From: an uncultured Myxococcales bacterium
GTDB taxonomy: Bacteria > Myxococcota_A > Polyangia > Polyangiales > Polyangiaceae
DNA length: 64,000 nucleotides
Direction: 5' to 3'
Assembly (NCBI GenBank): GCA_937949945.1
Contig: CALFEQ010000199.1
Coordinates: forward strand, 117,016-181,015
The position numbers and the translations under genes were made by a program. Below are positions 7,993 to 16,120 of this stretch, piece by piece. Numbering within the stretch: the first letter of the stretch is position 1; each line of letters begins with the position of its first letter. The notes beneath the pieces are model-generated. The model did not search any database. It saw only the letters and a program-made list of their open reading frames with translations, and was not told the DNA's origin.

Positions 7993-9723
7993 TTAGCTTG
8001 AGCTTGTTCCCGCGGCGCGCACACCACCGGTGTCCGCGCCGCGCGTGTTTCTGGGAAGACGTCGGAGGCCCGCGGCGGCGAGCAGGCACAGCGCCGGCGT
8101 CACGACGATGTGATAGCGGTCGTCGCCGAAGAAGACGGCGTGCGTGAGCGCGGTCGTCGCGAGGAGGGCGACCGGCAGGAGCAGCGCCGGCGGGGTCGCG
8201 GGGCGGCCGGGCAGCGGCAACCAGGCGAGGATGCACGTCAGGATCACGAGCGGCCAGAACGTCGGGGTGCTCGCGGACGCGGCGAGGTAGGCCGCGACGG
8301 CGACGAGGACCAGGATCGCGCCCTGTACGACGCGGGCGCGCTGCCGCCCGAAGAGCTTCGGACGCGAGAGCGGGCTCGCTTCGTCGGCGTCTTGCTCTTC
8401 GCGCTCTCCGTCGGACGTGGGCGCGGCCGGCGGCTCGGGCTCGGCGATCGATCGGCGCCGCCGCGGGAGGACGAGCGAGACGAACGCGAGCGGCGAGGCG
8501 ACGACGAGCACGCGGTGGATCGCGGTGAGCGCCGAGCGCCACGCGACGCGGCGCGGCTCGGGCCAATGTTCCGGGCGCGCCTCGTGGAGGTACTCGACCG
8601 CGAACGACTCGTGATCGAACGTGTTGGAGAGCTTCGCCGGGACGAGCCCGAGCCAACGCCCCGGCGCGCGGCGGATGTGATCGAGGCCGTAGAGGAGCCA
8701 GCAGCGGTCCTGCTGCACCTGCCCGGTGACCTCGCGACAGCCGTCGGACGATCGAAGCGTCTCGAAGCGTCCGGTCGCGCGGGGAAACGCGCCGATCGCG
8801 AGGTTCCAGCCCGCGTTCGTGCTCACGAGCGCGCAGCCATCCATCACGCGGCAGTTGCGCGCCGTCCACGGGAGGATCGGCAAGAGGACCATCGCGCACG
8901 CGAGGACGGCGGCCTTGCCTCGTGCGAGGAGCGTCTCTCTCCACGAGTCGCGGCGCGGGACGACGAGCGCGAGGAAGGGCGCGCAGAGCAGCGCCTGCGG
9001 CCGGACGAGGGCTCCGAGCCCGAGGACCACCGCGCCCGCCGCCACGCCGAACGCGCCGGGCGACACCGATCGCAGAAGGCGCGAGCCGCTTCCGCGCCGC
9101 GCCTCCCACGCGCGCGCGCCACGGATCGTGACCCAGAACGCGGTCATGACGGACAGCGCCGAGAGGACCTCGCCCATGACGAGCGCGCCGTAGAGGACGA
9201 GGCCGGGATGGATCGCGGTGAGCACGCCGGCGAGGCGCGCACGTGCGGGCGACAAGGCCTCGCGCGCGAGGAGGAACACGACGACCGCCGCGAGCGCGCC
9301 GGTGAGCGCGTTCGCGACGTGTGCCGACGACGCGTGCGGTCCGAGCGCCCAATAGAACGCGGCGAGCCACGCGCTGTAGCCGACGGGGTAGTGACACCAC
9401 GGGTGCCACTCGACGCGTCCTCCGACGATGCGATCGTCGGAGTAGCCGTGCCCTTCCGCGATGCGCCGAGCGCCGAAGTCGTAGTAGTGCCCGTCCCAGA
9501 CGGGCTCGCCCGCGAGGGCGTGCGCGGCGGCGAAGCGGAGGAGGAAGGCGACCGCGAACAGCCCGAGCGCGAAGAGCGCGTCGCGCGAAGGGCTCGCCGA
9601 CGGTGGTCGCCCCGTCCATGCCGGCGCGTGCGCCGGGCCGCGCGGACGAGAGTCGGGCGTGCGCTCGGCGGCGCGGTCCGTCGCGCCGGACTCGGCCCCC
9701 GAGAGCTGCATGCCCGCGCTCAC
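7993..9723 (-). CDS. Multipass membrane glycosyltransferase (PMT/ArnT-like, GT-C fold)
   Basis: About 576 residues with roughly ten hydrophobic helices. After a Pro/Arg-rich cytosolic start, the first helix (ALFALGLFAVAFLLRFAAAHAL) is followed by EPVWDGHYYDFGARRIAEGHGY. The acidic loop between helices 1 and 2 is typical of GT-C transferases that use polyprenyl-phosphate sugars. Further helices occupy the middle, and the C-terminal part ends FFGDDRYHIVVTPALCLLAAAGL. Acceptor and donor are unknown. The GTG at 9723 overlaps the stop of the upstream ATPase gene (GTGA), implying translational coupling; an ATG at 9711 is the alternative. It is the last gene of a three-gene unit. Confidence 0.75.
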   Translation of the reverse strand: MSAGMQLSGAESGATDRAAERTPDSRPRGPAHAPAWTGRPPSASPSRDALFALGLFAVAFLLRFAAAHALAGEPVWDGHYYDFGARRIAEGHGYSDDRIVGGRVEWHPWCHYPVGYSAWLAAFYWALGPHASSAHVANALTGALAAVVVFLLAREALSPARARLAGVLTAIHPGLVLYGALVMGEVLSALSVMTAFWVTIRGARAWEARRGSGSRLLRSVSPGAFGVAAGAVVLGLGALVRPQALLCAPFLALVVPRRDSWRETLLARGKAAVLACAMVLLPILPWTARNCRVMDGCALVSTNAGWNLAIGAFPRATGRFETLRSSDGCREVTGQVQQDRCWLLYGLDHIRRAPGRWLGLVPAKLSNTFDHESFAVEYLHEARPEHWPEPRRVAWRSALTAIHRVLVVASPLAFVSLVLPRRRRSIAEPEPPAAPTSDGEREEQDADEASPLSRPKLFGRQRARVVQGAILVLVAVAAYLAASASTPTFWPLVILTCILAWLPLPGRPATPPALLLPVALLATTALTHAVFFGDDRYHIVVTPALCLLAAAGLRRLPRNTRGADTGGVRAAGTSSS

Positions 9724-11312
9724 GACACTTGCTTCTCGCGCATGCGCCGCAGGTACGTCCGCTGGACCTGCGCCGGATCGAGCCGCAGGTACTTCGCGAG
9801 CTCGGTCACGAAGCCACGGACGTAGACCATCGCGGGAAGGCTCGCGTAGTTCTCCTCCTCCAGCGCCTGGAGGTGAGCCTTCGAGATCTTCGTGCGCGAG
9901 CTGATTTCGGCGAGCTCGATGCCCTGCGACTCGCGGACCTTCCGCAAGAGCGGGCCGGTGAACTCCGTGTCGGGCCCGATCTCGCGTGCGAGCTCGCTCT
10001 GGAGCAAGAGCTGCTCGGCGGCGAGCGCCGGCTTCGGCACCGACGTCGTCTTCGCCGGCGTGTCCGGCTCGGGGAACATCGAGAGGTCGTACGCGCGCCG
10101 GCGTACCGGATCGAGCAGCGTGTCGTGCGCCTCCTCGATCCGCGCCTGCGCCGCGGCGAGCTCCTGATCGTCGAGCAGCGACGACGTCGCGAGGCCGCCC
10201 GTCGCGTAGATTTCGCGCTGCCGCTTGAAGGCGCGGCGGATCTCCTCGTCGTTCGAGGAGCGGCCGATGCCGAGCACCGTGTAGTGATCGGGCTCCGCGA
10301 GCACCGGCGGCAGCGGCGGCGGCGGGTCCTTCGGCTCCGGCTTCGCCGTCGTGAGCGCGACGACGCGCCGGGCGATGCGTTCGATGTTGCGCGCCGCCTT
10401 CGACGTCGGGCAGTCGACGAGCAGCGGCTTGCGACGGCGCACCGTGAGCCAGACGGTGTCGTCGTGCTCGACCCAGCCGAGCTCCTCGAGGGCGATCCCG
10501 TAGTGCCGCCGCGAGAGCGAGCTCATGGCGCTCGCGAGCTCGAGGTCCGTGCGCACGCGCGTCTGGTTCACGACGAGATAGAGGTGGATGCGGTGGGCCT
10601 CGGCCCATGCGATCTCCGCGGTCGTGCGGTCCGTCTTCGCGAGCTTGTGGATGAGATCGAGCGGGGAGGGCAGTCGGCCGATCTCCTTCATCGCGCGGTC
10701 CACGAGCGAGAGCCGGAAGCGATCGCGAACGAGCGCGCGCCGGAGCTTGCGCCGGTACGCCGCGCGGACGAATCGGTACGTGGCCTCGATCGCCGGCGGC
10801 TCGGGGACCGTCACGCAGATCGCGATGTCGGCCGCGAGCATGACGTCGAGGGCGAGGTGGCCGTGCCCCGGACCGACGTCGATGACGAGATAGTCCGCGG
10901 GCAGCGACTTCAGCTTCGCGAGCCACCTGCCCTTGCGTCCGGCGCGGAGCTGGAGCGGCGGCTCGATGGCGTCGTGCGGGCCCGGCAGGACCGACAGGCC
11001 GGGGACGGTGCTCGGCACGAGCGCCTTGGCGAACTCCTCGACGGTGTCGTCGGGGGCGTGCGCGTGCGCGGCCACGCCGAACGGCGTGTGGAGGTTCGCG
11101 CCGGTCGGGTCGAGGTCGACGAGGATGACGCTCTTGCCGAGCTGAGCGAAGTAGACGGCGAGGTTCTGCGCGATGAGGCTCTTGCCCGCGCCACCTCGGC
11201 CGCCGCCCACGGCCAGCACGCGACGCGCGCCACGCGCGATCTCCACCTCGGTGAGCGAGCCATCGCTCTCGCCGGAAGGCGGGATGCTCGGCGGCGGGAA
11301 GCTCTCGCTCAA
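9720..11312 (-). CDS. MinD/ParA-type ATPase fused to a J-like domain and a RodZ-type HTH
   Basis: A 530-residue fusion. Residues about 30-320 form a MinD/FlhG-like ATPase with deviant Walker A GGRGGAGKS (37-45), VDLDPTGANLH and the Walker B-like YLVIDVGPG. Residues about 343-409 (YTVLGIGRSSNDEEIRRAFKR to DPVRRRAYD) match the start and end of a DnaJ J-domain. The HPD tripeptide needed to stimulate Hsp70 is absent, being replaced by an IYATGG loop. Residues about 453-515 (LLRKVRESQGIELAEIS through YVRGFVTELAKYLRLDP) form a RodZ/Xre-type HTH. There is no transmembrane segment. The TTG start at 11312 overlaps the previous stop (TTGA) and follows a purine-rich stretch. A polar-localisation or envelope-positioning role is inferred. 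Confidence 0.85.
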   Translation of the reverse strand: MSESFPPPSIPPSGESDGSLTEVEIARGARRVLAVGGGRGGAGKSLIAQNLAVYFAQLGKSVILVDLDPTGANLHTPFGVAAHAHAPDDTVEEFAKALVPSTVPGLSVLPGPHDAIEPPLQLRAGRKGRWLAKLKSLPADYLVIDVGPGHGHLALDVMLAADIAICVTVPEPPAIEATYRFVRAAYRRKLRRALVRDRFRLSLVDRAMKEIGRLPSPLDLIHKLAKTDRTTAEIAWAEAHRIHLYLVVNQTRVRTDLELASAMSSLSRRHYGIALEELGWVEHDDTVWLTVRRRKPLLVDCPTSKAARNIERIARRVVALTTAKPEPKDPPPPLPPVLAEPDHYTVLGIGRSSNDEEIRRAFKRQREIYATGGLATSSLLDDQELAAAQARIEEAHDTLLDPVRRRAYDLSMFPEPDTPAKTTSVPKPALAAEQLLLQSELAREIGPDTEFTGPLLRKVRESQGIELAEISSRTKISKAHLQALEEENYASLPAMVYVRGFVTELAKYLRLDPAQVQRTYLRRMREKQVS

Positions 11313-12145
11313 CGTCCCGTTCCCCCCGACGCGCGTTGCGCGAAGCGTGCGCGTCGGAGCAGCCCGAAGATGCGGGCGGCCAGCTCCGTCGCGCGGAACG
11401 GCTTCGGCAGGAAGTCGTCGCCGCCGCTCGCGAACGCGTCGACGACGTCGCGAGACGTCGGGCGGCTCGAGATGAAGAGGACGGGGATGTCCGCGAGCCG
11501 GGCATCGGCGCGGAGCTTCCCGACGAACGTGCGCGAGTCCGTCCCCGGCGCGTGCAGGTCGAGGACGATCGCGTCGAACGATCGCGCCTTCAGCCGCTCT
11601 TCGGCGCGCTTCGTCGATCCGACGAGCTCGACCACGAGGCCGAGCTCCGCCAGCATCGCGCGCAGCTCGTCGCCCGCGCCGCTCACGGTGTCGACCACGA
11701 GGACGCGCGCGCCGAACGGGATGCGGGTCGATTCGATCGAGCTCGAGGGCGGGAGATCGATGTCGTCGAGCCGACGCGACCGAGGGGGCGCGTCGCTCGC
11801 CGTGACCGCCGGAGAGCTCTCGGGCGCGACGGGAATCTTCGACGACGTCCGTGCGACGGGGCGCGCCGCGCGCATGTGCTCGCTCCTGGCGGCGACGAAG
11901 CCGACGAGACGCTCCCAGTCGCGGCGCTCGAACGCGAGGTGGGTATCGCCGGCCGCACGCACGCCGCGTGCCGCCGCAGCGGTCGCGCGCGCCTTCGAGC
12001 CGATCTCGAAGATCGCGAGGACCCACTCGCCGTCGCTCACGGTCTGGCCCTCCGGCAGAGGTAGAGAGCCGCACGTCTCCGAGAGCGCCTCGGAGAAGGC
12101 GGCGACGTCCTCATAGCGAAAGACCACGCTACGCAAGGTGGGCAA
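11309..12145 (-). CDS. PilZ-like domain plus receiver domain protein
   Basis: A 278-residue protein. The N-terminal part (about 1-95, with GQTVSDGEWVLAIFEIG and HLAFERRDWERL) resembles the divergent PilZ-like domain of myxobacterial regulators. A Ser/Pro linker follows, then a receiver (about 148-268) with RVLVVDTVSG, phospho-acceptor Asp in AIVLDLHAPG and the conserved Lys in DDFLPKPFRA. The acidic pair after strand 1 is only DT, so metal binding may be weakened. The start at 12145 is TTG; a GTG at 12127 is equally possible. Its stop overlaps the start of the ATPase fusion gene. A signal-receiving partner for that ATPase is a reasonable inference. Confidence 0.72.
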   Translation of the reverse strand: MPTLRSVVFRYEDVAAFSEALSETCGSLPLPEGQTVSDGEWVLAIFEIGSKARATAAAARGVRAAGDTHLAFERRDWERLVGFVAARSEHMRAARPVARTSSKIPVAPESSPAVTASDAPPRSRRLDDIDLPPSSSIESTRIPFGARVLVVDTVSGAGDELRAMLAELGLVVELVGSTKRAEERLKARSFDAIVLDLHAPGTDSRTFVGKLRADARLADIPVLFISSRPTSRDVVDAFASGGDDFLPKPFRATELAARIFGLLRRARFAQRASGGTGR

Positions 12146-12243
12146 TGTCTAGCCGCGGAGGGCGGCTCGCGCAAAGCCTCGTGAATCCGAAACTCCCGGA
12201 CGCTCCATCCGGGGATCTTTTGCTAAGCTGCCGGCGCGATCCC

Positions 12244-13230
12244 ATGGCGATGAAAGCGCTTTCTGCCGTAGTTCTGGGGACTTTCCTCATCTCGGGCTCG
12301 ACCTGCGGGAAGTCCACCGAGGACCCGTCGAAGGAGAAGGTGGGACCGGACGCGCCCATCGTCACGCTCGAGGGGGTCGACACCGGCGCGCTCACCCAAC
12401 GCGAGAAGAAGGAGTGGAGCGCCTACGTCTCCGAGTTCCTCTCGCCGTGTCCGAACGTGCCGGTCTCGATCGCGCAGTGCGTGCAGGACAAGCGTGACTG
12501 CGACAAGTGCATCCACGCCGCGCGCTACGTCGTGAAGACCGTCAAGGACGGCATGACGCGCGAGCAGGTCGAGAAGGCATACAAGAACCGCTTCGATCCC
12601 GAGAAGGTCAAGAACGTCCCCATCGACGGATCGCCGACGAAGGGGCCCGAGAGCGCGCCGATCACGATCGTCGAGTTCGCCGACTTCCAGTGCCCCCACT
12701 GCGCCGAGTTCTCGCCGGTCATCGACAAGATCCTCGAGAGCCGGAAGGACCAGGTCCGGTTCGTCTACAAGTTCTACGTCCTCGGCAAGTTCCCGCACTC
12801 CGAGAACGCCGCGCGCGCGGCGATCGCCGCCGGCAAGCAGGGCAAGTTCTGGGAGATGCACCACGCCATCTTCGCGAACCAGATGCGCCTCGATCAGCAG
12901 GGCCTCGACGCGATCGCGAAGGAGCTCGGCCTCGACGTCGCACGCCTCCACGCCGACATGCAGTCGCCCGAGACCGCCGAGCGCATCGCGAAGGACAAGA
13001 AGCTCGGCGAGGACCTCAAGATCGAAGGCACGCCGGCGATCTTCATCAACGGCCGCCAATTCGACGGCCGCCAGTCCCTCGACGAGTGGCTCAACCTCGA
13101 GCTCCAGATGCTCGGCGCCAAAGCCACCGCCCCCGCCGAAGCCAAGGCCGCCCCGGCCGACGCGGGCGCCACGAGCGCGCCCGATGCAGCGGCGAAGGCG
13201 CCGGCGGCGACGGGGGATGCCGGCAAGTAG
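12244..13230 (+). CDS. DsbA-family thiol:disulfide protein, exported
   Basis: A 328-residue periplasmic or lipid-anchored oxidoreductase. The N-terminus MAMKALSAVVLGTFLISGSTC is a signal peptide with a Cys that could be a weak lipobox. Residues about 55-120 are a Cys-containing helical region (CPNVPVSIAQCVQDKRDCDKC). The thioredoxin-fold domain (about 135-290) carries the CPHC active site in VEFADFQCPHCAEF and the cis-Pro loop IEGTPAIFINGRQFDGR. The C-terminus is an Ala/Pro-rich tail. CPHC is the DsbA-type redox motif. It is divergent from the receiver gene, and heptad repeats follow its stop. Confidence 0.9.
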   Translation: MAMKALSAVVLGTFLISGSTCGKSTEDPSKEKVGPDAPIVTLEGVDTGALTQREKKEWSAYVSEFLSPCPNVPVSIAQCVQDKRDCDKCIHAARYVVKTVKDGMTREQVEKAYKNRFDPEKVKNVPIDGSPTKGPESAPITIVEFADFQCPHCAEFSPVIDKILESRKDQVRFVYKFYVLGKFPHSENAARAAIAAGKQGKFWEMHHAIFANQMRLDQQGLDAIAKELGLDVARLHADMQSPETAERIAKDKKLGEDLKIEGTPAIFINGRQFDGRQSLDEWLNLELQMLGAKATAPAEAKAAPADAGATSAPDAAAKAPAATGDAGK

Positions 13231-13246
13231 CCGGAAGAGGCTCCAG

Positions 13247-13587
13247 GCTCCGGGCGGAAGGCTCCAGAAGGTCGGACAGGAGTCTCCAGACTCCAGTCTC
13301 CATTTGGGAGAGGCCCTGCGACCGGCGAGAGCCACGCGAAGTCGGAAGCGTCCCGCGTTCCGTGTGAGCACATGAGAGGTGTTCCTCGAGGCGCGAGAGC
13401 TCGAGGCGCGAGAGCGGCTCAGTCGTCGATCGCGAGCCTTCGCCCTGCCATCGAAGCCTGCAGAAGTAAGGACCTGCGTCCGGTTGGAGGACCTGCTGGA
13501 GTCTGGAGACTGGCGTCCAGAGCGCCATTCTCTGGAGCCTGGAGCCTGGAGCCTCGAGTGACGTCTGGAAGCCAGGACCCTGGAGCC
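13247..13587. repeat. Inverted heptad-repeat array (possible small non-autonomous element)
   Basis: The whole 386-base gap between the dsbA-like gene and the exonuclease gene holds this array. Left side: GGCTCCA copies (from 13249) and AGTCTCCAGACTCCAG at 13281-13296. Right side: the exact complement CTGGAGTCTGGAGACT at 13496-13511, then (CTGGAGC)x3 at 13532-13552, and a final CTGGAGCC near 13580. Between them a 15-bp unit, CTCGAGGCGCGAGAG, is tandemly duplicated (13385-13399, 13400-13414). No coding sequence is visible inside. The right-hand heptads reach to about 30 bases from the next start codon. Confidence 0.85.
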
Positions 13588-13616
13588 TTCTTCAGCTTCT
13601 CTGCTAGAACCCGGCC

Positions 13617-14357
13617 GTGACCCGCGCGCTGTCCGATGGCTGCGGCTGCTTCCCGACGGGGCGCCACTACCCGGGGATCGCTCATCTCCTCAAGGTCAGC
13701 ATTCGAGGGCTGGCGGAGGGGATCGCGGCGGACGCTCCGTGGCAGGAGATCGACATCGCGTTGCTCGACGTCGAGACGACCGGCCGTGACGCGTCGGTCG
13801 ACCGCGTCGTCGAGGTCGGTATCGTCGTCGGCCGGAACGGGGAGGTCGTCGCGCGCTACAACTGGCTCATCCATCCGGGGATCCCGATCCCGGCCGAGGT
13901 CTCTGCCGTCCACGGGATCACCGACGAGATGGTGAAGGACAAGCCTCGCTTCGAGGAGGTCGCGTCCGAGATCGCGCAGGCGCTCCGCGGCTGCGTTCCG
14001 GCGGCGTACAACGCGCTGTTCGACCGCGCCTTCCTGATGAGCGAGTTCTCGCGCGCGAAGGTCGACGTCACCGGCGTCCCGGCGCTCGCGCGCGACGTCG
14101 AGTGGATCGACCCCCTCGTGTGGGCGCGCGACATCCAGCACGACGAGAAGTCCCGCGCCCTCGGGGACGTCGCCGCCCGCCTCGGCGTGAAGCTCGAACA
14201 GGCGCACCGCGCGAGCGACGACGCCGAGGCAGCGCTCCGTGTCATGTACGCGCTCGGCCGCGACCCGCGCGTGCCCCGGGCGTACGGCGCCCTCGTCCAG
14301 GAGCAGCGCCGCCTCGCCCAGGCGCAGGCCGACCAGCGCCGAATGTGGCGCCAGTAG
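13617..14357 (+). CDS. DnaQ-like DEDDh 3'-5' exonuclease
   Basis: A 246-residue exonuclease of the DNA polymerase III epsilon superfamily. All three Exo motifs are visible: Exo I ALLDVETTGRD (Asp and Glu, about residues 49-51), Exo II YNALFDRAFL (Asp near 127) and Exo III HRASDDAEAAL (His and Asp near 200). It hydrolyses DNA or RNA 3' ends with two metals. The N-terminal 35 residues (SDGCGCFPTGRHYPG) are outside the fold. The start at 13617 is GTG. Whether it is the replicative proofreading subunit or a repair/RNase T-like nuclease cannot be told; there is no polymerase gene nearby. Confidence 0.9.
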   Translation: MTRALSDGCGCFPTGRHYPGIAHLLKVSIRGLAEGIAADAPWQEIDIALLDVETTGRDASVDRVVEVGIVVGRNGEVVARYNWLIHPGIPIPAEVSAVHGITDEMVKDKPRFEEVASEIAQALRGCVPAAYNALFDRAFLMSEFSRAKVDVTGVPALARDVEWIDPLVWARDIQHDEKSRALGDVAARLGVKLEQAHRASDDAEAALRVMYALGRDPRVPRAYGALVQEQRRLAQAQADQRRMWRQ

Positions 14358-14753
14358 AGAGAGTCGCCGAGCTCGAGCTCGGCTCCGAGCTCCGAGCCCG
14401 ATGCCCTCGCACCTCCGGCGAGAAGCCTCCGAGACCGTGGGCCGAAAGCGTGGCCGACCGCTCTCGAGGGGCTGGTCGTCGAGCCCCAGGGCGGCGCATG
14501 ATCTCAGCCGATCCCTCGGCCCCCCTGTCGGCTCTGCCCGACACCCGAGCGATGGTCTGTGCTTCCGCTCGACATTCGTTCAGAATCGGGCACCCCTGGT
14601 CGGACGCGCGCGCGATCGGCGCCGCTCGACATACTGGCGGGGAGCGCGCTTTCTAGTCGTGACGCAGCGCGCGCCGTTCCCTATAGTCGCGGTCCGCGTG
14701 GACTTTCGCCGGAGGCGAGGGCCGGAAACCCAAGTACGCAAAACGAGGCTGTC
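14358..14753 (+). other. Intergenic region upstream of citrate synthase
   Basis: This 396-base gap has no convincing reading frame with family features. The only structured signal seen is the promoter candidate near its 3' end, described separately. The start of the gap has a GAGCTC-rich stretch (about 14370-14395), too short and irregular to interpret. Confidence 0.5.
14659..14687 (+). promoter_or_regulatory. Sigma-70-like promoter for citrate synthase
   Basis: GTGACG (14659-14664) and TATAGT (14682-14687) are separated by exactly 17 bases and match the -35/-10 consensus at 4/6 and 5/6 positions. Transcription would begin near 14694, leaving a leader of about 60 bases with an AACGAGG Shine-Dalgarno-like sequence before the GTG start at 14754. 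Confidence 0.45.
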
Positions 14754-16046
14754 GTGAGCGAAAAGGTCGAAATCAAGATCAAGGACTCGACGTTCGAAGC
14801 GCCCATCGTCACCGGCACCGAGAACGAGAGAGCGATCGACATCGCCAGCCTGCGCGCCAAGACCGGGCTCGTCACGCTCGACCCGGCATTCGTGAACACG
14901 GCGTCGACGAAGAGCGCGATCACGTTCCTCGACGGCGAGAAGGGCATCCTCCGCTATCGCGGTATCCCCATCGAGCAGCTCGCCGAGAAGTCGAAGTTCG
15001 TCGAGACGGCGTACCTCCTCATCTACGGCGACCTTCCGACGCAGTCGCAGCTCGATCACTTCTCGAACCTGCTGACGCGCCACTCGCTCATCCACGAGGA
15101 CATGAAGCACTTCTTCGACGGGTTCCCGTCGACGGCCCACCCGATGGCCGTGCTGTCCTCGATGGTGTGCTCGCTCTCGACCTACTATCCGGAGGAGCAC
15201 GACGTAAACGACAAGGAGAAGATGGACGTCACGATCGCCCGCCTCATCTCGAAGGTGCGGACGATCGCGGCCTACGCCTACAAGAAGAGCATCGGCCAAC
15301 CGTTCGTCTATCCGCAGAACAACCTCCGGTACGTCGCGAACTTCATGCACATGATGTTCGCCGTTCCCTCGGAGCCCTACGAGGTCGATCCCGAGGTCGA
15401 GGCGGCGATGAACCTCCTGTTCATCCTGCACGCCGATCACGAGCAGAACTGCTCGACCTCGACGGTGCGTCTCGTCGGTAGCTCGCGCGCGAACCTCTTC
15501 GCGTCGGTGGCCGCGGGCATCCTCGCCCTCTGGGGACCCCTGCACGGCGGGGCGAACCAGGAGGTCATCGAGATGCTCGAGATGATCAAGGCCGACGGCG
15601 GCAACGTGAAGAAGTGGGTCGACCTGGCGAAGGACAAGAACTCGAACTTCCGCCTGATGGGCTTCGGCCACCGCGTCTACAAGAACTTCGACCCGCGCGC
15701 GAAGCTCATCAAAGCCGCCTGCGACCGCGTCCTCAACAAGCTCGGCGTGAAGGATCCGCTCCTCGACATCGCCAAGCAGCTCGAGGAGGCCGCGCTCAAG
15801 GACGACTACTTCATCGAGCGGAAGCTCTACCCGAACGTCGACTTCTACTCGGGCATCATCTATCGGGCGCTCGGCTTCCCGACGAACATGTTCACGGTGC
15901 TCTTCGCGATCGGTCGCCTCCCCGGCTGGATCGCGCACTGGAAGGAGATGATGGAGGACCCGACGACGAAGATCGGTCGTCCCCGTCAGATCTACACGGG
16001 CCCGACGGAGCGCCCGTACATCCCGATCGAGCAGCGCGGCAAGTAA
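14754..16046 (+). CDS. gltA: Citrate synthase
   Basis: Condenses oxaloacetate and acetyl-CoA to citrate at entry to the TCA cycle. The 430-residue length fits the type II bacterial enzyme. Catalytic residues are visible: His in LHADHEQNCSTSTVRLVGSS, His in FGHRVYKNFDPRA, and Asp in YPNVDFYSGIIYRALGFP. The N-terminus (KVEIKIKDSTFEAPIVTGTE) is the usual small beta domain, and GILRYRGIPIEQLAE follows. The GTG at 14754 is chosen because AACGAGG precedes it and the protein starts at the expected point. The gene has its own promoter candidate and ends at a strong hairpin. Confidence 0.97.
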   Translation: MSEKVEIKIKDSTFEAPIVTGTENERAIDIASLRAKTGLVTLDPAFVNTASTKSAITFLDGEKGILRYRGIPIEQLAEKSKFVETAYLLIYGDLPTQSQLDHFSNLLTRHSLIHEDMKHFFDGFPSTAHPMAVLSSMVCSLSTYYPEEHDVNDKEKMDVTIARLISKVRTIAAYAYKKSIGQPFVYPQNNLRYVANFMHMMFAVPSEPYEVDPEVEAAMNLLFILHADHEQNCSTSTVRLVGSSRANLFASVAAGILALWGPLHGGANQEVIEMLEMIKADGGNVKKWVDLAKDKNSNFRLMGFGHRVYKNFDPRAKLIKAACDRVLNKLGVKDPLLDIAKQLEEAALKDDYFIERKLYPNVDFYSGIIYRALGFPTNMFTVLFAIGRLPGWIAHWKEMMEDPTTKIGRPRQIYTGPTERPYIPIEQRGK

Positions 16047-16074
16047 GCGCTCGCTGCCACCGCCGTCACGTCGT

Positions 16075-16104
16075 CGCGGCGCATGTCCTCGTGCATGCGC
16101 CGCG
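16075..16104. terminator. Hairpin between convergent citrate synthase and prepilin peptidase genes
   Basis: Perfect 11-base arms, CGCGGCGCATG (16075-16085) and CATGCGCCGCG (16094-16104), with an 8-base loop lie in the 74-base gap between two convergent stop codons. This is a good candidate for a bidirectional terminator, though no T-run follows. Confidence 0.55.
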
Positions 16105-16120
16105 CGCGTTTCTCGGCGAG

